A stretch of 64,000 bases of DNA, taken from Verrucomicrobiota bacterium. GTDB lineage: Bacteria > Verrucomicrobiota > Verrucomicrobiia > Limisphaerales > J093. A program made the position numbers and the translations under genes. Shown in pieces: positions 1-9,761 of the stretch. Numbering within the stretch: position 1 is the first letter of the stretch; every line of letters begins with the position of its first letter. The notes beneath the pieces are model-generated. The model saw only the letters and a program-made list of their open reading frames with translations, did no database searches and was not told the DNA's origin. The stretch covers positions 1 to 64,000 of the forward strand of contig JAOSKK010000034.1 of assembly GCA_027493615.1 (NCBI GenBank), read 5' to 3'.

Positions 1-86
1 GGTCAAACATTGACATTTGACAATTCCAGCCGAGCGGCTGGCAGGCGTTGTGGGGTTGAGAGAATGTCAAATGTCAATGTTTGACC
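1..86. repeat. 21-bp perfect inverted repeat at window start
   Basis: Bases 1-21 and 66-86 are exact reverse complements (arm GGTCAAACATTGACATTTGA plus one C), separated by 44 bases. The arms are A/T-richer than the surroundings and may extend beyond the window edge. The right arm supplies the last codons and the TGA stop of the kinase-WD40 gene on the minus strand (…NGVKH, stop at 74-76). It could be a small MITE-like element or one end of a transposon; no transposase is visible. Confidence 0.8.
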
Positions 87-3000
87 CCATTGCGTTCGAC
101 GGTCAGGGCCACGACGAAGGGCGCCGAGGGAAGCACCCGGGAGGTGAAGTCCAGATGGCTGACCTCACGCTCGGGGTACGGGTTGTCATACGTGGTGAGG
201 TACGAGCCGCATGCGCGCGCCGGCTTTCTGCGCCAGCGGCGTGTCTCCCACCCACGCGATCCGCCCGCGCTCGAGGTCCTGCGGCGCTTCGCCGGCCGGC
301 AACCACCAGTACCGCAGGTCCCGTCCATAGACGATGGGTTCCTCGTGCCTCGTGCCGTCCGCATAATGCCAGACGTAACTCCCGATCGTGGTGCCGTCGG
401 ACACGGCCTCCGCGGGGCAGGTGGCTTGCAGCACATGCAGGCGCCGCACGCGCTGGCCGACAGCGATGCCTTCCACGCGGACGGGTTGCCGCAACCAGAT
501 GCCGGGGCCCGGGCGGAACCGCAGCCGCCTGTTCGCCGAAGATGCTCGCGCCAGTAATCCGTGGCGTAAAGCCCGGATGCGCGCGGCGGTCGCGCCGGGC
601 AGGTGTGCGTAGTCCCGGTCCCGCCAGGGAGGCTTCCCACTGGCGCATGGTCCCCTCCCAGTTGGGGGGCCAGGAGCTGGCGATTGCCGGGACCGACAAA
701 CCGTGCCGTGTCGAAAAAGTCCGAGCGGCCGCCCAGGGCCAGCAGTTCGCGCCCGCTCTCGACGTCCAGAGAGCTGCAGCAGGCCGGCCTCGAAGTTGGC
801 GATGTTCGAATCCGTGGTCGCCACGATGGTCCGCCGGCCATCCGAACTGAACCCCGACAACGGATGTCCGTCCCTGACTCCGGCTGCTCGTGACCAGCCG
901 CCAGGTGGTGGCGTCGAGCAGGCGCAGGACCCCGTCGGGGCTGGTGAACGCGAGCCAGCGACCGTCGGGGCTGAAAGCGACCGACCAGAAGCCCGGGGCC
1001 TCGACCGGCAGCCAGGTCTGGCGACCCGACGGCAGATCCAGCAGCAGCGGCTGACCCGGACCCACCCGTCAGCACGAGGCGATCGGAGGACGGGCTGAAG
1101 GCGAGCCCGTAATAAGAATGCAGCCCGGGCGACCGACCAACGCCGGTGGAAGGATGGCACCCCCCACCGGCTTACCACGCCGCCCGGGGCCACCGAGGCA
1201 ATCCAGCGGCCGTCCGGGCTGAAGCGCGCCACGAACATGACGTTGCTGCCGCCCAGGAGTGCGCCCACCAACTGCCCCGTGCTCACGTCCCACACCCGAC
1301 CGATGGGATCCGTCGACGTCGTGACCCACCGGTTGTTCGGGCTGAAATCCGCCAGGTAGGGCTGGCTCCAGCGGGCGGGAATGGCTCGCGCCAGCGTCCC
1401 GCTGGCCGTGTCCCACACCTGCAAGTCGCCGTAACTGATGCAGCCCAACGCCCAGCGACCATCCGCGCTGGCCGCCGTGGCTTTCGGCCAGAGGCCCACC
1501 GGCCAGACCGATCGTCCCGGCAGGGCGCTCCACACCTTCACACCGCCGTCCCAGTCCGCCGTCGCCAACCGCCTTCCGTCCGACGAGAACGCGGCCAGCC
1601 CGACGGTCATCAGGTGTCCCCGCAAGGTCAGATCCTGGTTCGCACGTTCCAGGTTCAACACCGACACGAACCGCCGGGAACCGTAGACGGCCAATCGGCC
1701 GCCGTCCGGGCTGAACCGGCCGCCGAACACGTGGCCAGTGAGGACCCGGACCTCCTCACCGCCGGGCAGCGCATAGACCCGGGCCGTGCCGGGCATCGCC
1801 GCCGGTGTGAAGTAGCGGCTGTCGGGACTGAAGGCGACCTGCCGTTGGAACGCCCCAGACCGGTGAGGATCGTGCCCAGCTTCCGGCCCGGTTCGCCGCC
1901 CGCAAACAGCTCGAGTTCGCCGCCAATGCCCAGGGTCACGACGCTCTCGCCGTCGGGCGCGACCCAGAGCCCCCAGTGCGTGAGGGGGTCCAGTTCCCGG
2001 GACGCCAACACCGCCCCCGAGTCCATCGCCAGCCACCAGGCGGTGACTAGTCCCTGCATCGATGAGGCGTCGCCCGCCGGAGTCGAAGAACAACCGGGGG
2101 AGGCCGGTCACGTCCGCGTTCTGGTCCACGCCTGTCGCCGCTTCCCGCAGCGCGACCTCTTCCCCTCGCCGGCTCCAGCGACACCCGCCAGCGCACCCGG
2201 GCGGTGGCCGTCCCAGAGACGTGACGCGGCCCTGGCGGGTCACGCTGGCCGCCGTGGTTCCGTCCGGGCGCGCATAGGCCAGACTGCTCACCGGCCGGCC
2301 TCCGTCGCCAGCGGCGGTACCGGCAGGTCGCGCGGATCCGCCAAGGGGACACGTCGGAGCAAGCCGTTGGTCTGGCAGAAGAGCAGCTCCGGCACCCGGG
2401 GTGCAGCACCCACTGCGTGACCGGGGCGTTGCTCGCCCACGCTCCAGAGCGCCGCGCCGTCGTGGGCGCCCCACACCTCTCAACTGGCCGCTCGTTCTGC
2501 TTGCGACCAGGTGCCTGCCCGCGTCGAACGCCACCGCCCGAATGCTGGAGAACGGTAGCTGGTCGCCGCGCTGCGCTGAGATGCCCAGTACTTCCTGATG
2601 GCATTGGCCTACCAGGTAACCCCACTCCCATGGCGCAGTTCTTCCGGACACTGGAGGAGGAGTTCCATCGCGTGATGGGCTGCCGTCCTCGATGAACCGG
2701 TCGCCAGCGCCACCGCCAGGCCCCGCGCGCTGGTGCCCCGCGCCACCGCGATCCGACAGGCCGCCACCACCGACGCCACCACCAGCGTCACCACCAAGGC
2801 CCTCGCCAACGCGGGCCTACCCGCACGGCTTGCGCCGACATCACAGCCATCCCCGCCTGACCACCTGGTGGGTCGGGCTCGGATCGCCCGCGATCCCAGC
2901 TACCGCGCCGATCCTCCGCCAACGCCCCCGGCCGAGCCATAACGCAGCCCTGGCTCCTTCTCAGGTACTTCAGCAGATGGACTGCAGGTCCCGCGGCAGC

Positions 3001-3880
3001 GTATTGACCCGACTCAGCCGCTTGGGCTCGCGCTCCAGGATGTTCCGGATCGCTTCCAGCGGGCGTTCTGCCCGGAACAAGTGGTGCGCGATTAGCAGCT
3101 CGTACAGGATGGCCCCCAGGTTGTAGACGTCCGCTGCCGTCGTCACCGCCTCTTGAGTTCCCGCCATGCGCCTGCCCCAGCGCCATGTAAAGCTCGGGGT
3201 ACAGCCCAGCGCCCGTGGTCGTGGTCAGCGAACTGTCCCGATGCACGAACTTCGCCAGCCCGAAGTCGATCTCGCGCGGTTGCCCCGTGGCATCCAACAG
3301 GATGTTCGAGGGCCGCAAGTCCTGGTGCAGACCCTGCGTTCTGGGCGTAACAGTACCGCCTGTGCCACGTCACAGCAGCGGGGCTGCTGCCCGCGGCCTG
3401 GAAGGGCCCCGCCTTGAGCGCCTGCGCCAGGTTGAGACCCTCAACCAGCCGCACCGCGTAGGAGGGCTGGCCCTCGCTCCTCACCTCGTAGACGACACGA
3501 TGTGGGGGTCCAACCGCGCTGCTGCTCGCCGACCCGCAGCCGCTGGGCGAAGTCACTCGAGTTGAGTGGCCTGCCAGGATCATCTTCAGGGCCACGTCCC
3601 GGTTCAGGCTGAGCTGGTGCGCCCGGTGAGATGATCCCCATGCCCCCGCGCCCGATCTCCCCAGCCGGTAGCCGCTGAACCGATTCACGGCTGGCACTGG
3701 CGGACGCGACCTAGGGGTGCCGCGGCCAGCATCCTTCTCTTCCACCTCAGCCGGTTCGGCTAGCGGCGATGGTGGCTCGTTGAGGATGTCTTCGAGAAGG
3801 CACGTGTGACAATGTCCGTTGGCAGTGTCGGGCGAAAGCCCCGCTCCACAGTGGGAGATTATGGCTGTGGATGGCTTATC
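74..3880 (-). pseudogene. Ser/Thr protein kinase with C-terminal WD40 repeats, heavily frameshifted
   Basis: Reading across frames from right to left recovers an N-terminal zinc-ribbon-like stretch (HCGAG…CHTCLLED, near 3800-3850), then a kinase domain: glycine-rich start near 3650, VALKMILAGH with the catalytic Lys, HQDLRPSNILLD (HQD in place of the usual HRD) near 3310, DFGLAKF near 3270, and AADVYNLGAILYELL near 3110. A membrane segment (ALVVTLVVASVVAACRIAVA) lies near 2780, followed by many WD40 blades (FSPDGRW…) down to about 600 and a conserved tail (GRDLRYWW, YDNPYPEREV). More than ten frame changes interrupt it. The 3' end coincides with the inverted repeat at 66-86. It lies downstream of the ECF sigma gene on the same strand, a usual pairing in Planctomycetes and Verrucomicrobia. 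The start is uncertain. Whether it is a true pseudogene or poor consensus sequence cannot be decided from the sequence alone. Confidence 0.8.
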
Positions 3881-3971
3881 GCTGGGCAGTATCGGTCCAA
3901 TTGCATCTATTAGGCGGTGCGCTTTCTTAGCGAGGCGAGAAGCGAAGTCTAAAGTTCAAGCTCAAGCGAAG

Positions 3972-4045
3972 CGTCCTGTTCCGGTCGGGCCTGCTCAGTG
4001 ACCATGAACCACGGAGGGCGTGCAGGCCGAAGCCCGCACCATAGG
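3972..4045 (-). repeat. Dispersed repeat family 1, long copy
   Basis: Read on the plus strand, this copy runs from CGTCCTGTTCC to GCAGGCCGAAGCCCGCACCA. It matches the reverse complement of 61447-61518 over about 74 bases with roughly ten differences, so the short GTGGTGCGGGC hairpin is part of a longer unit that also holds GTGACCATGAA. The strand is assigned so that the 61447 copy is plus. It lies in the gap between the kinase and sigma genes (3881-4191), which contains no credible gene. Confidence 0.7.
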
Positions 4046-4140
4046 GGAGTGACGCGGGTCTCTGATCGGATCAAGCCCGGAGTAGCATGTCTAAGGCGGC
4101 CAAGTGCTTCACCCTCCCGCCCAAGATGCGGCACGGCGCG

Positions 4141-4180
4141 AAGCGTTTGGAGCGCAAACAGGCTTCAGCGCCGCTTTGCG
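4141..4180 (+). repeat. Dispersed repeat family 2 (AGCGTTTGGAG…CGCCGCTTTGCG), diverged copy
   Basis: It starts AAGCGTTTGGAGCGC and ends CAGCGCCGCTTTGCG, matching both ends of the 38-base arm of the palindrome at 18171-18278. The middle (AAACAGGCTT) is diverged. It sits just after the stop of the sigma factor gene on the minus strand. Confidence 0.7.
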
Positions 4181-4191
4181 CCGGCTGCGGT

Positions 4192-5085
4192 TCATTGGCC
4201 CTCTTGCAGCACCCGCGCGGTGATAGGGAGCCTTCCTCCACTCCTCCGTGGATTGTCCACTGTCCGCAGCACCACGGCTGATAAGAGCCAGATAGGCGCT
4301 GTCGCAGCCGGTGACCATCGCGTCACCAGCTGATTATCCCTCAGTTCCCGCGCCACCTCTGCAGGCCGTACCACGTCCTGGCTCTCGACAGCCGGGTGGG
4401 GCCAACAAACTGAAGATCCGCTCCCGACCCGCGGCGACGAATAGACCGCAGCAATTGCCGCAATGCCTCTCCTCGATCACGGCCAACGCCCACCGCCGTT
4501 CGTAGAGCTGTTCGGGATCGCGGATGCGACGAACAGTTCGAGCGCTGGCAGAACCGCTGCTCGGTTCCCGCGCATCCAGCGAGAGCAAACGGTCGTCCCC
4601 TGCCCCGCTCAGCCCGGCGTGGTCTGGCGTGTTGGTAGGCGCGCAGCCCTGAAGGCACCGCAGCAGAAAGGACCGAACCGCCCCTGGCCGCGTCGGCCGA
4701 CGCCACCCAGGTCGTGCGCCGCGCAGAGATGCGCGCGAAGAACCCCCTGGGTCAGTCCTGCGCCGTATCGGCGGTGGTGCCTGGCACCGGGCGCGCAGAG
4801 GGGGTACCAGTGATCCGGCACAGATCCGCCATCGCCTCCCGGGCTTCGCTCGACCTGCTGCGCCCGGCGGCGAACACGAGGCTCCAGTGCGTCGTCGCGA
4901 AGTGCGCCGCCGTCGGGTTCGCCCTCTGCTGGACTGGATCTCGCCTCGCGCGCCATGTCCGTCCTCCGCCGCCGCGGGACTACCTGAGCCCTGTCCCCCG
5001 GCTGTGCGCGGCCGGAAGGGGAGTTGCGGCGAGGGCATATCGCAGGCGTGGACCCTGTGCGAGCAAAGCGTGCTAAGAAATCCAC
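4192..5085 (-). pseudogene. ECF-type RNA polymerase sigma factor, frameshifted
   Basis: Frame-corrected translation gives the signature of the Planctomycete/Verrucomicrobia kinase-linked sigma factors: AHFATTHWSLVFAAGRS near 4900, EAMADLCRITWYPLY near 4810, DLTQGFFAR near 4740, GRFRSFLLRCL near 4670, then RIRDPEQLYERRWALAVIE near 4500 and RPAEVARELRDNQLV near 4345. At least five frame changes break it. It would direct RNA polymerase to a specific regulon. The downstream kinase-WD40 gene is probably its signalling partner. The region 4 helix-turn-helix looks diverged after VAREL. The start is uncertain; upstream sequence to about 5200 shows nothing recognisable. Confidence 0.8.
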
Positions 5086-5216
5086 CCCGCCCTTGTAGTA
5101 GGCGGGTGGCGGACCTCAGACCTGCGTGGTCGGTGTGGTGGGCACCAGCGCCTGGGGCCTTGTCCGCCGCCGCCCGGTGGCTGCCAGGTTATTGGTCCCG
5201 AGCCTGAAGGCCAAGC

Positions 5217-8200
5217 ATGAAGATCGTTCGCTCCCGGCAGCCCTGGCTCGCCTTCGCCAGCTACAAGCACTCGCTAACCGGAGTCAGGTCCCAACCCGCG
5301 GACACCTCGGTGAGTCTGGAGCGCAACCGCCATACTCACGGTAAAGTGTTCGCGTGGCAGCTTCGCCTCTCACCTACCGGTGGTGGTTCAGCGACACGGC
5401 ACTGGACCCGGTCGCCAATCCGTCGGCCGCACAGGGCCGGCTGTCCCTCACCAACGTCACGCTGGGAACGCCGGGGCCTGTTACGTGGTGGTCAGCGACA
5501 CCAGCGGCTCGAGCAAGAGCCGTACGGCCCGCTCGACGTGGACCCGCAGTTCACCAAGATGAACGAAGGGCCGGTCGCGACGGACCGGGTGCTATCGTGG
5601 AGCGGCCATTTCGGCGACTATGACGGCGATGGCCTCATGGACTTGGTGGTGACCGGGTATCATCAGACCACCGGAAAGAACACACGCCTCTACCACAACG
5701 AGGCGAGGGCCGGTTCACGGCCGTCACCTCCCAGGCCCTGGGAAAAACCTGACTGACCGCGTTGTCTTTGGCGCCTGGGCGGACACGGACAACGACGGTG
5801 ACCTGGACCTGCTCTGAGCGTCAATGAAGCACTAGCCCCATCTACATGCGCAATGAGGGTGGCGGCGAGTTCAGCCGCCTGCCCGTGGACCAGAACTGGT
5901 TCCAGCCGCCGGTTAGCCTGGCAGGGCAATCGGGAACCCCCGCGTGGGGGGACTTGGACAATGACGGCCTGCTGGATGGAACTTGCAGGCCGAGCACCTT
6001 CCTTCCGAACCTGGGGAACGGCCAGTTCAACGTGCCGAGCATGACCCCGATGTACGGCCTTGCTGACTATTCGCACAGCTTATCAGCCCGTGGACTACGA
6101 CAACGACGGTGACCTGATGTGTTCTCGCTTCCGGGGCGTCGCCAGCCAGACTGTATCGCAAATGACGGCCAACCTCCGATTCACGGACGTCAGCAACTGC
6201 CGTGCTCAGGGGGCGGTGCTCCATGGGCGCGGAGGATCCTGGGCCGACTGACAATGACGGGGACCTTGACCTCATTCCGCGGAAAGAGACCCCCATCTGT
6301 GTGTCTTCCTCGTCAGCAACGGCGACGGCACTCGCTCACTGGCAGGCCGGTCCGCCTTGGCTACCGCCTGCGGGAATGGCGCATCCCGACCTGGGGTGAC
6401 TACGACAATGATGCTGGACCTGTTCATGCTCGCCCCCGGTCGGCCTCTTCCACAACCTGGGCGACGGGAACTTCGAGGAGATCACCAGCAGTCCGGGTTA
6501 GGACACCGGCAGCACGACAAGCCAGCCACGTGGGCCACTACGACAACAACAACGGCACCCTGGACCCCTCCGTGGCCAAACTCAACAGCTCGGGCAACTC
6601 CGTGTCACCCAGAGACAACGGCAACGGCCGGCACGGCTCCAGATCCGGCTGCAAGGTACGGCATCCAACAGCCACGGTATCGGCGCCCGGATCACCGTCC
6701 AAGCGACCCTGGGCGGGAAGAGCGTCCGCCAGCGGCGCGACATCAGCGCCGGCACGGTCATCCAGGAACTCGAAGCCCACTTCGGCCCGGCGACGCCACG
6801 GTGGCGGAGCTCGTCCGCATCGAATGGCCCTCGGGCAATGTGCAGGAACCGAGAGACCAAAGGTGGACCGCGTGCTGATGGTCACCGAGAGCCTCCGCAT
6901 CCGGCCGCCCCGACCGAGCGCCAGCTTGGGCGGATCGGTGACCCTCACAAACGCGCTCCGGAGCCGGCACCTACCAATGGCAGTTCAACGGGGGTGGACC
7001 TGGCCGGCGAAACCAAGCGGACCTTGACGCTGACCAACCTGCAAAGCCGCCCAGCAGGGGCGCTATAGTCTCGTCGTGACGGCGGCGGACGACACCCGCA
7101 CGGCAACAAACCACGCCTACCTGACCATCGACACCCAGTTCACGAAGATCACGGACGGGGCGGCGGCCACCGAACGGGGATGCTCCTGGATCAGCTCCTG
7201 CGGGGACTACGACAACGACGGCAACCCGGATCTGGCCGTCCTGCGCTACCCGGCCAGTCAGAGTGCCGTGTACCGGAACAACGGCGATGGCACCTTCACG
7301 ACCGTGCCGGATATCCCTTGGAATACTGGGCAGGGTTATAGTTGGGGGCTTTGGGGGAGATTTCGACAACGACGGGCACCAGGACTTTGTCAGCCAGCGC
7401 GCCGACCAGCCCGCGTCGGTTTACTTCGGTGACGGCCACGGCACCTTCACCGCCCGCCAACTCCAACTTGGCGAGTCCTGGAGCATCGCGGTGGCGGACT
7501 ATGACCAGGATGGATTCCTGGACCTCTACGGCTCGTACAGCGGCCACCTGCTCCGCAACAACGGCGACCGCACCTTCACCCGCATGACCACCCAGGCAGC
7601 GTGCAGGCTCCCCACCGCCCGCATGTGGGGCGGCGCGCTCTGGGCGGATTACGACGACGACGGCGCCCTGGACCTGTTTTGCGCTGACGCTGACGATCAG
7701 GGCTCGAGCTATTTGTACCACAACAATGGCCAGGGGTGCTTCACCGCGGTCTCCATCCCACCCACCCGGCGGGCGCTCGCCGGTGCCTGGGGCGACTATG
7801 ACAACGATGGACGCCTGGACCTCTGCGCGGCGTCCCCTGTCAGCATCAGCCACTTCTATCGCAATCTCGGCGAAGGTCTCCTCGAACCAGCCAAGACCGG
7901 CGTGACCATCCAGGGCGTCCACAACTCCGCGGTCTGGGCGGATTACGACAACGACGGCTGGCTGGACCTCTTCCTCACCGGCATCGATAAAGCGCTCTAT
8001 CGCAACCTGGGCAACGGCACTCTGAGCCAGGTCCACATCGGAAGCATCGCTGCCGAGCCGCCGGGCGCCGGGGCAGCCACGTATAATGGGCTGTGGTTCG
8101 ACTACAATAACGACGGGTTCCTGGACCTTTACATCACTGCTGGCGACGACAACGGGATCACACGAACACCCAGCTTCATGTACCGCAACAACGGCAACAG

Positions 8201-8672
8201 CAACACCTGGCTGCGGATCAAGCTGGTCGGCACCGTGTCCAACCGGGATGGCGTCGGCGCCAAGGTGAGCGTTCAAGCCCGGCGCTACGGCCGCAGCCAC
8301 TGGCAGCGTCGCGACATCTCCGGCGGCGACGTCTACAACGGCCACCATCTCATCGCCCACTTCGGTCTGGGCAACGCCGTCCGGGCCGACCTGGTCCGCA
8401 TCGAATGGCCCTCGGGCACGGTCCAGGAACTCAGGAATGTGCCGCTCAACCAGATGTTGACCGTGACCGAACCGCCCGCCCTCGAGGCCCTGGGCGAAGG
8501 CCGGCTGCGCCTCTTGTGCTGGCAACGGCAGAACTACGAACTGGAGGTCTCCGATGACCTCGACACCTGGACCTCGCTGGGCGTGGTCGCGACCGACGTG
8601 AACCGCCCGGTGGTGTTGGATCCGGGCGCCGCGCAACGTCCGTACCGCTTCTATCGGACCAAGGGCCAATGA
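5217..8672 (+). pseudogene. Secreted Ig/FG-GAP (VCBS) protein with two ASPIC/UnbV domains, 5' half frameshifted
   Basis: The protein is an internal duplication. Unit 1 (about 5280-6900) has an Ig-like segment (RSQPADTSVSL…LTYRWWF), FG-GAP repeats with Ca-binding DYDGDG/DNDGDLDL motifs and an ASPIC/UnbV module (GARITVQA…RRDISAG…ELVRIEWPSGNVQE). Unit 2 (about 6920-8672) repeats this order: Ig (YQWQFNG-like), DYDNDG repeats, then GVGAKVSVQARRYGR…DLVRIEWPSGTVQEL and a C-terminal module ending YRFYRTKGQ. From 7263 to the TGA at 8672 the frame is fully open (about 470 codons); upstream of about 7350 the frame changes many times. Such proteins are exported and probably bind calcium and glycans or act at the cell surface. 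The start and signal peptide cannot be placed. That the damage stops in the middle of a gene points to sequence quality rather than decay. Confidence 0.7.
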
Positions 8673-8687
8673 GGCGCAGAACGGCTT

Positions 8688-8718
8688 CTCGGACCCCGGT
8701 GGTGAGTCGGGGTCCGAG
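8688..8718 (+). terminator. Putative terminator hairpin after the FG-GAP gene
   Basis: An 11-bp perfect stem (CTCGGACCCCG / CGGGGTCCGAG) with a 9-base loop begins 15 bases after the TGA of the FG-GAP gene. There is no T-run, so function as an intrinsic terminator is only probable. Confidence 0.5.
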
Positions 8719-8978
8719 GGCCTGCGGTGGCGGGCCGTGAGCGCATCCTTCCGCAGATCGCCCGGAGCTTCGCGTCCGTCGCCAGCTCGGCCTTTGACAG
8801 GAGGGCCGAGAGCATGTCCGGACTGATCCCGAGCACGACGGACCGGGCCGGCGTTGACGAGGCGGTGGGTTGCCAGACGGCGGCACGTGGCGATGCGCAA
8901 GCGGGCAGCCGAGAGACTGCAGCGTTGGGTTTGATGCGGCGTCGAGGCGAACTATGGACAGGCCAAAGCTATGGTTCG

Positions 8979-9006
8979 CCCCCGGGCCCGAGCTCGCCCT
9001 CGGGGG
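8979..9006 (-). terminator. Putative terminator hairpin after the PEP-CTERM gene
   Basis: A G+C-rich imperfect hairpin (CCCCCGGGCCCGAG / CTCGCCCTCGGGGG, two mismatches and one G-T pair) lies about 35 bases beyond the stop codon of the minus-strand gene ending at 9040. It has no T-run. Confidence 0.35.
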
Positions 9007-9039
9007 CTTCAGGAGACGGGTCTGCCCGGCCGCCCGAGC

Positions 9040-9717
9040 TTACACGCGCCGTTGGCCATCACGCCGTAGCCGCCAAGCGGTGGCGAAGGCCAGCGCCGCC
9101 AGGAGAAGCCCCGTCTGGTGGGGTTCGGGCACGGTCAGGACCAGCCCCCATCGAGCGACTTCGCTCACCTCGCCGCCCGACAGGTCGGCCAAGAACAGGG
9201 TCCATTCCCCGTTGGGATCGAGTCCCCTGAATGAGCTGAGGAACGGTCCCCGTGGATCGGTTTCGACCACCCCGGCCGGGTCGACGTCCCGGGCATCGGG
9301 CCGCCAGGCCGCTCCGCCGGACAGGCTGTAGCCGCTGACGCTCTGGTAGAGGTGGATGTCAGTCGGTTCCGCGGCCTCGTCGTCAAAAGTGACACTCAAC
9401 CCGGCATCCCCCGTAGCCGAAGGGCGCATCGGCGGTCCGCCCCACGCGGTTCAAGAGGACGGTGAACCCGCCGCCGTGCGCCAGGTAGGCGTAGAGGTCG
9501 CCATTGTAACCGCCGACCACGGAGAGCACGACGTTGACATCCAGCAGGCCGGTGGCTGGAAGTCCGCTGAGGGTGCGGGTGTCGCTCCAGCCCGAGGGGT
9601 TCCCGTCCGGCACCTGGCCCCCGCGGGCAGGTCCGTGTCAAAGGTGTACTCCAACTGGGCCGAGGCGGTGACGCAGACACCAGCCAGCGCACAGGCGGTC
9701 AGGACAACGGCTTTCAT
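9040..9717 (-). CDS. Exported P-domain-like protein with PEP-CTERM-type anchor, two frameshifts
   Basis: The start at 9717 gives a clear signal peptide (MKAVVLTACALAGVCVTASA). The body (SGLPATGLLDVNVVLSV…GDLYAYLAHGGGFTVLLNRVG and GPFLSSFRGLDPNGEWTLFLADLSGGE) resembles the proprotein-convertase P-domain found in bacterial secreted proteins. The tail VPEPHQTGLLLAALAFAT followed by WRLRRDGQRR has the PEP motif, membrane helix and Arg cluster of a PEP-CTERM sorting signal, so the product is probably exported and anchored or processed by an exosortase. The frame shifts near 9620 and 9410, both in C-runs. It lies 44 bases downstream of the 1066-residue secreted protein gene, likely in one transcript. 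Confidence 0.7.
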
Positions 9718-9761
9718 GATTGGCAGGAGTGGAGCGTTGGAGCGGAGACGGGCGCACGGGC

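Larger units (their letters stand above)
8673..9039. other. Intergenic region with two hairpins, no gene seen
   Basis: This 367-base gap between two convergent genes contains a hairpin after each stop codon (8688-8718 and 8979-9006) and no open frame that resembles a protein. Confidence 0.5.
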
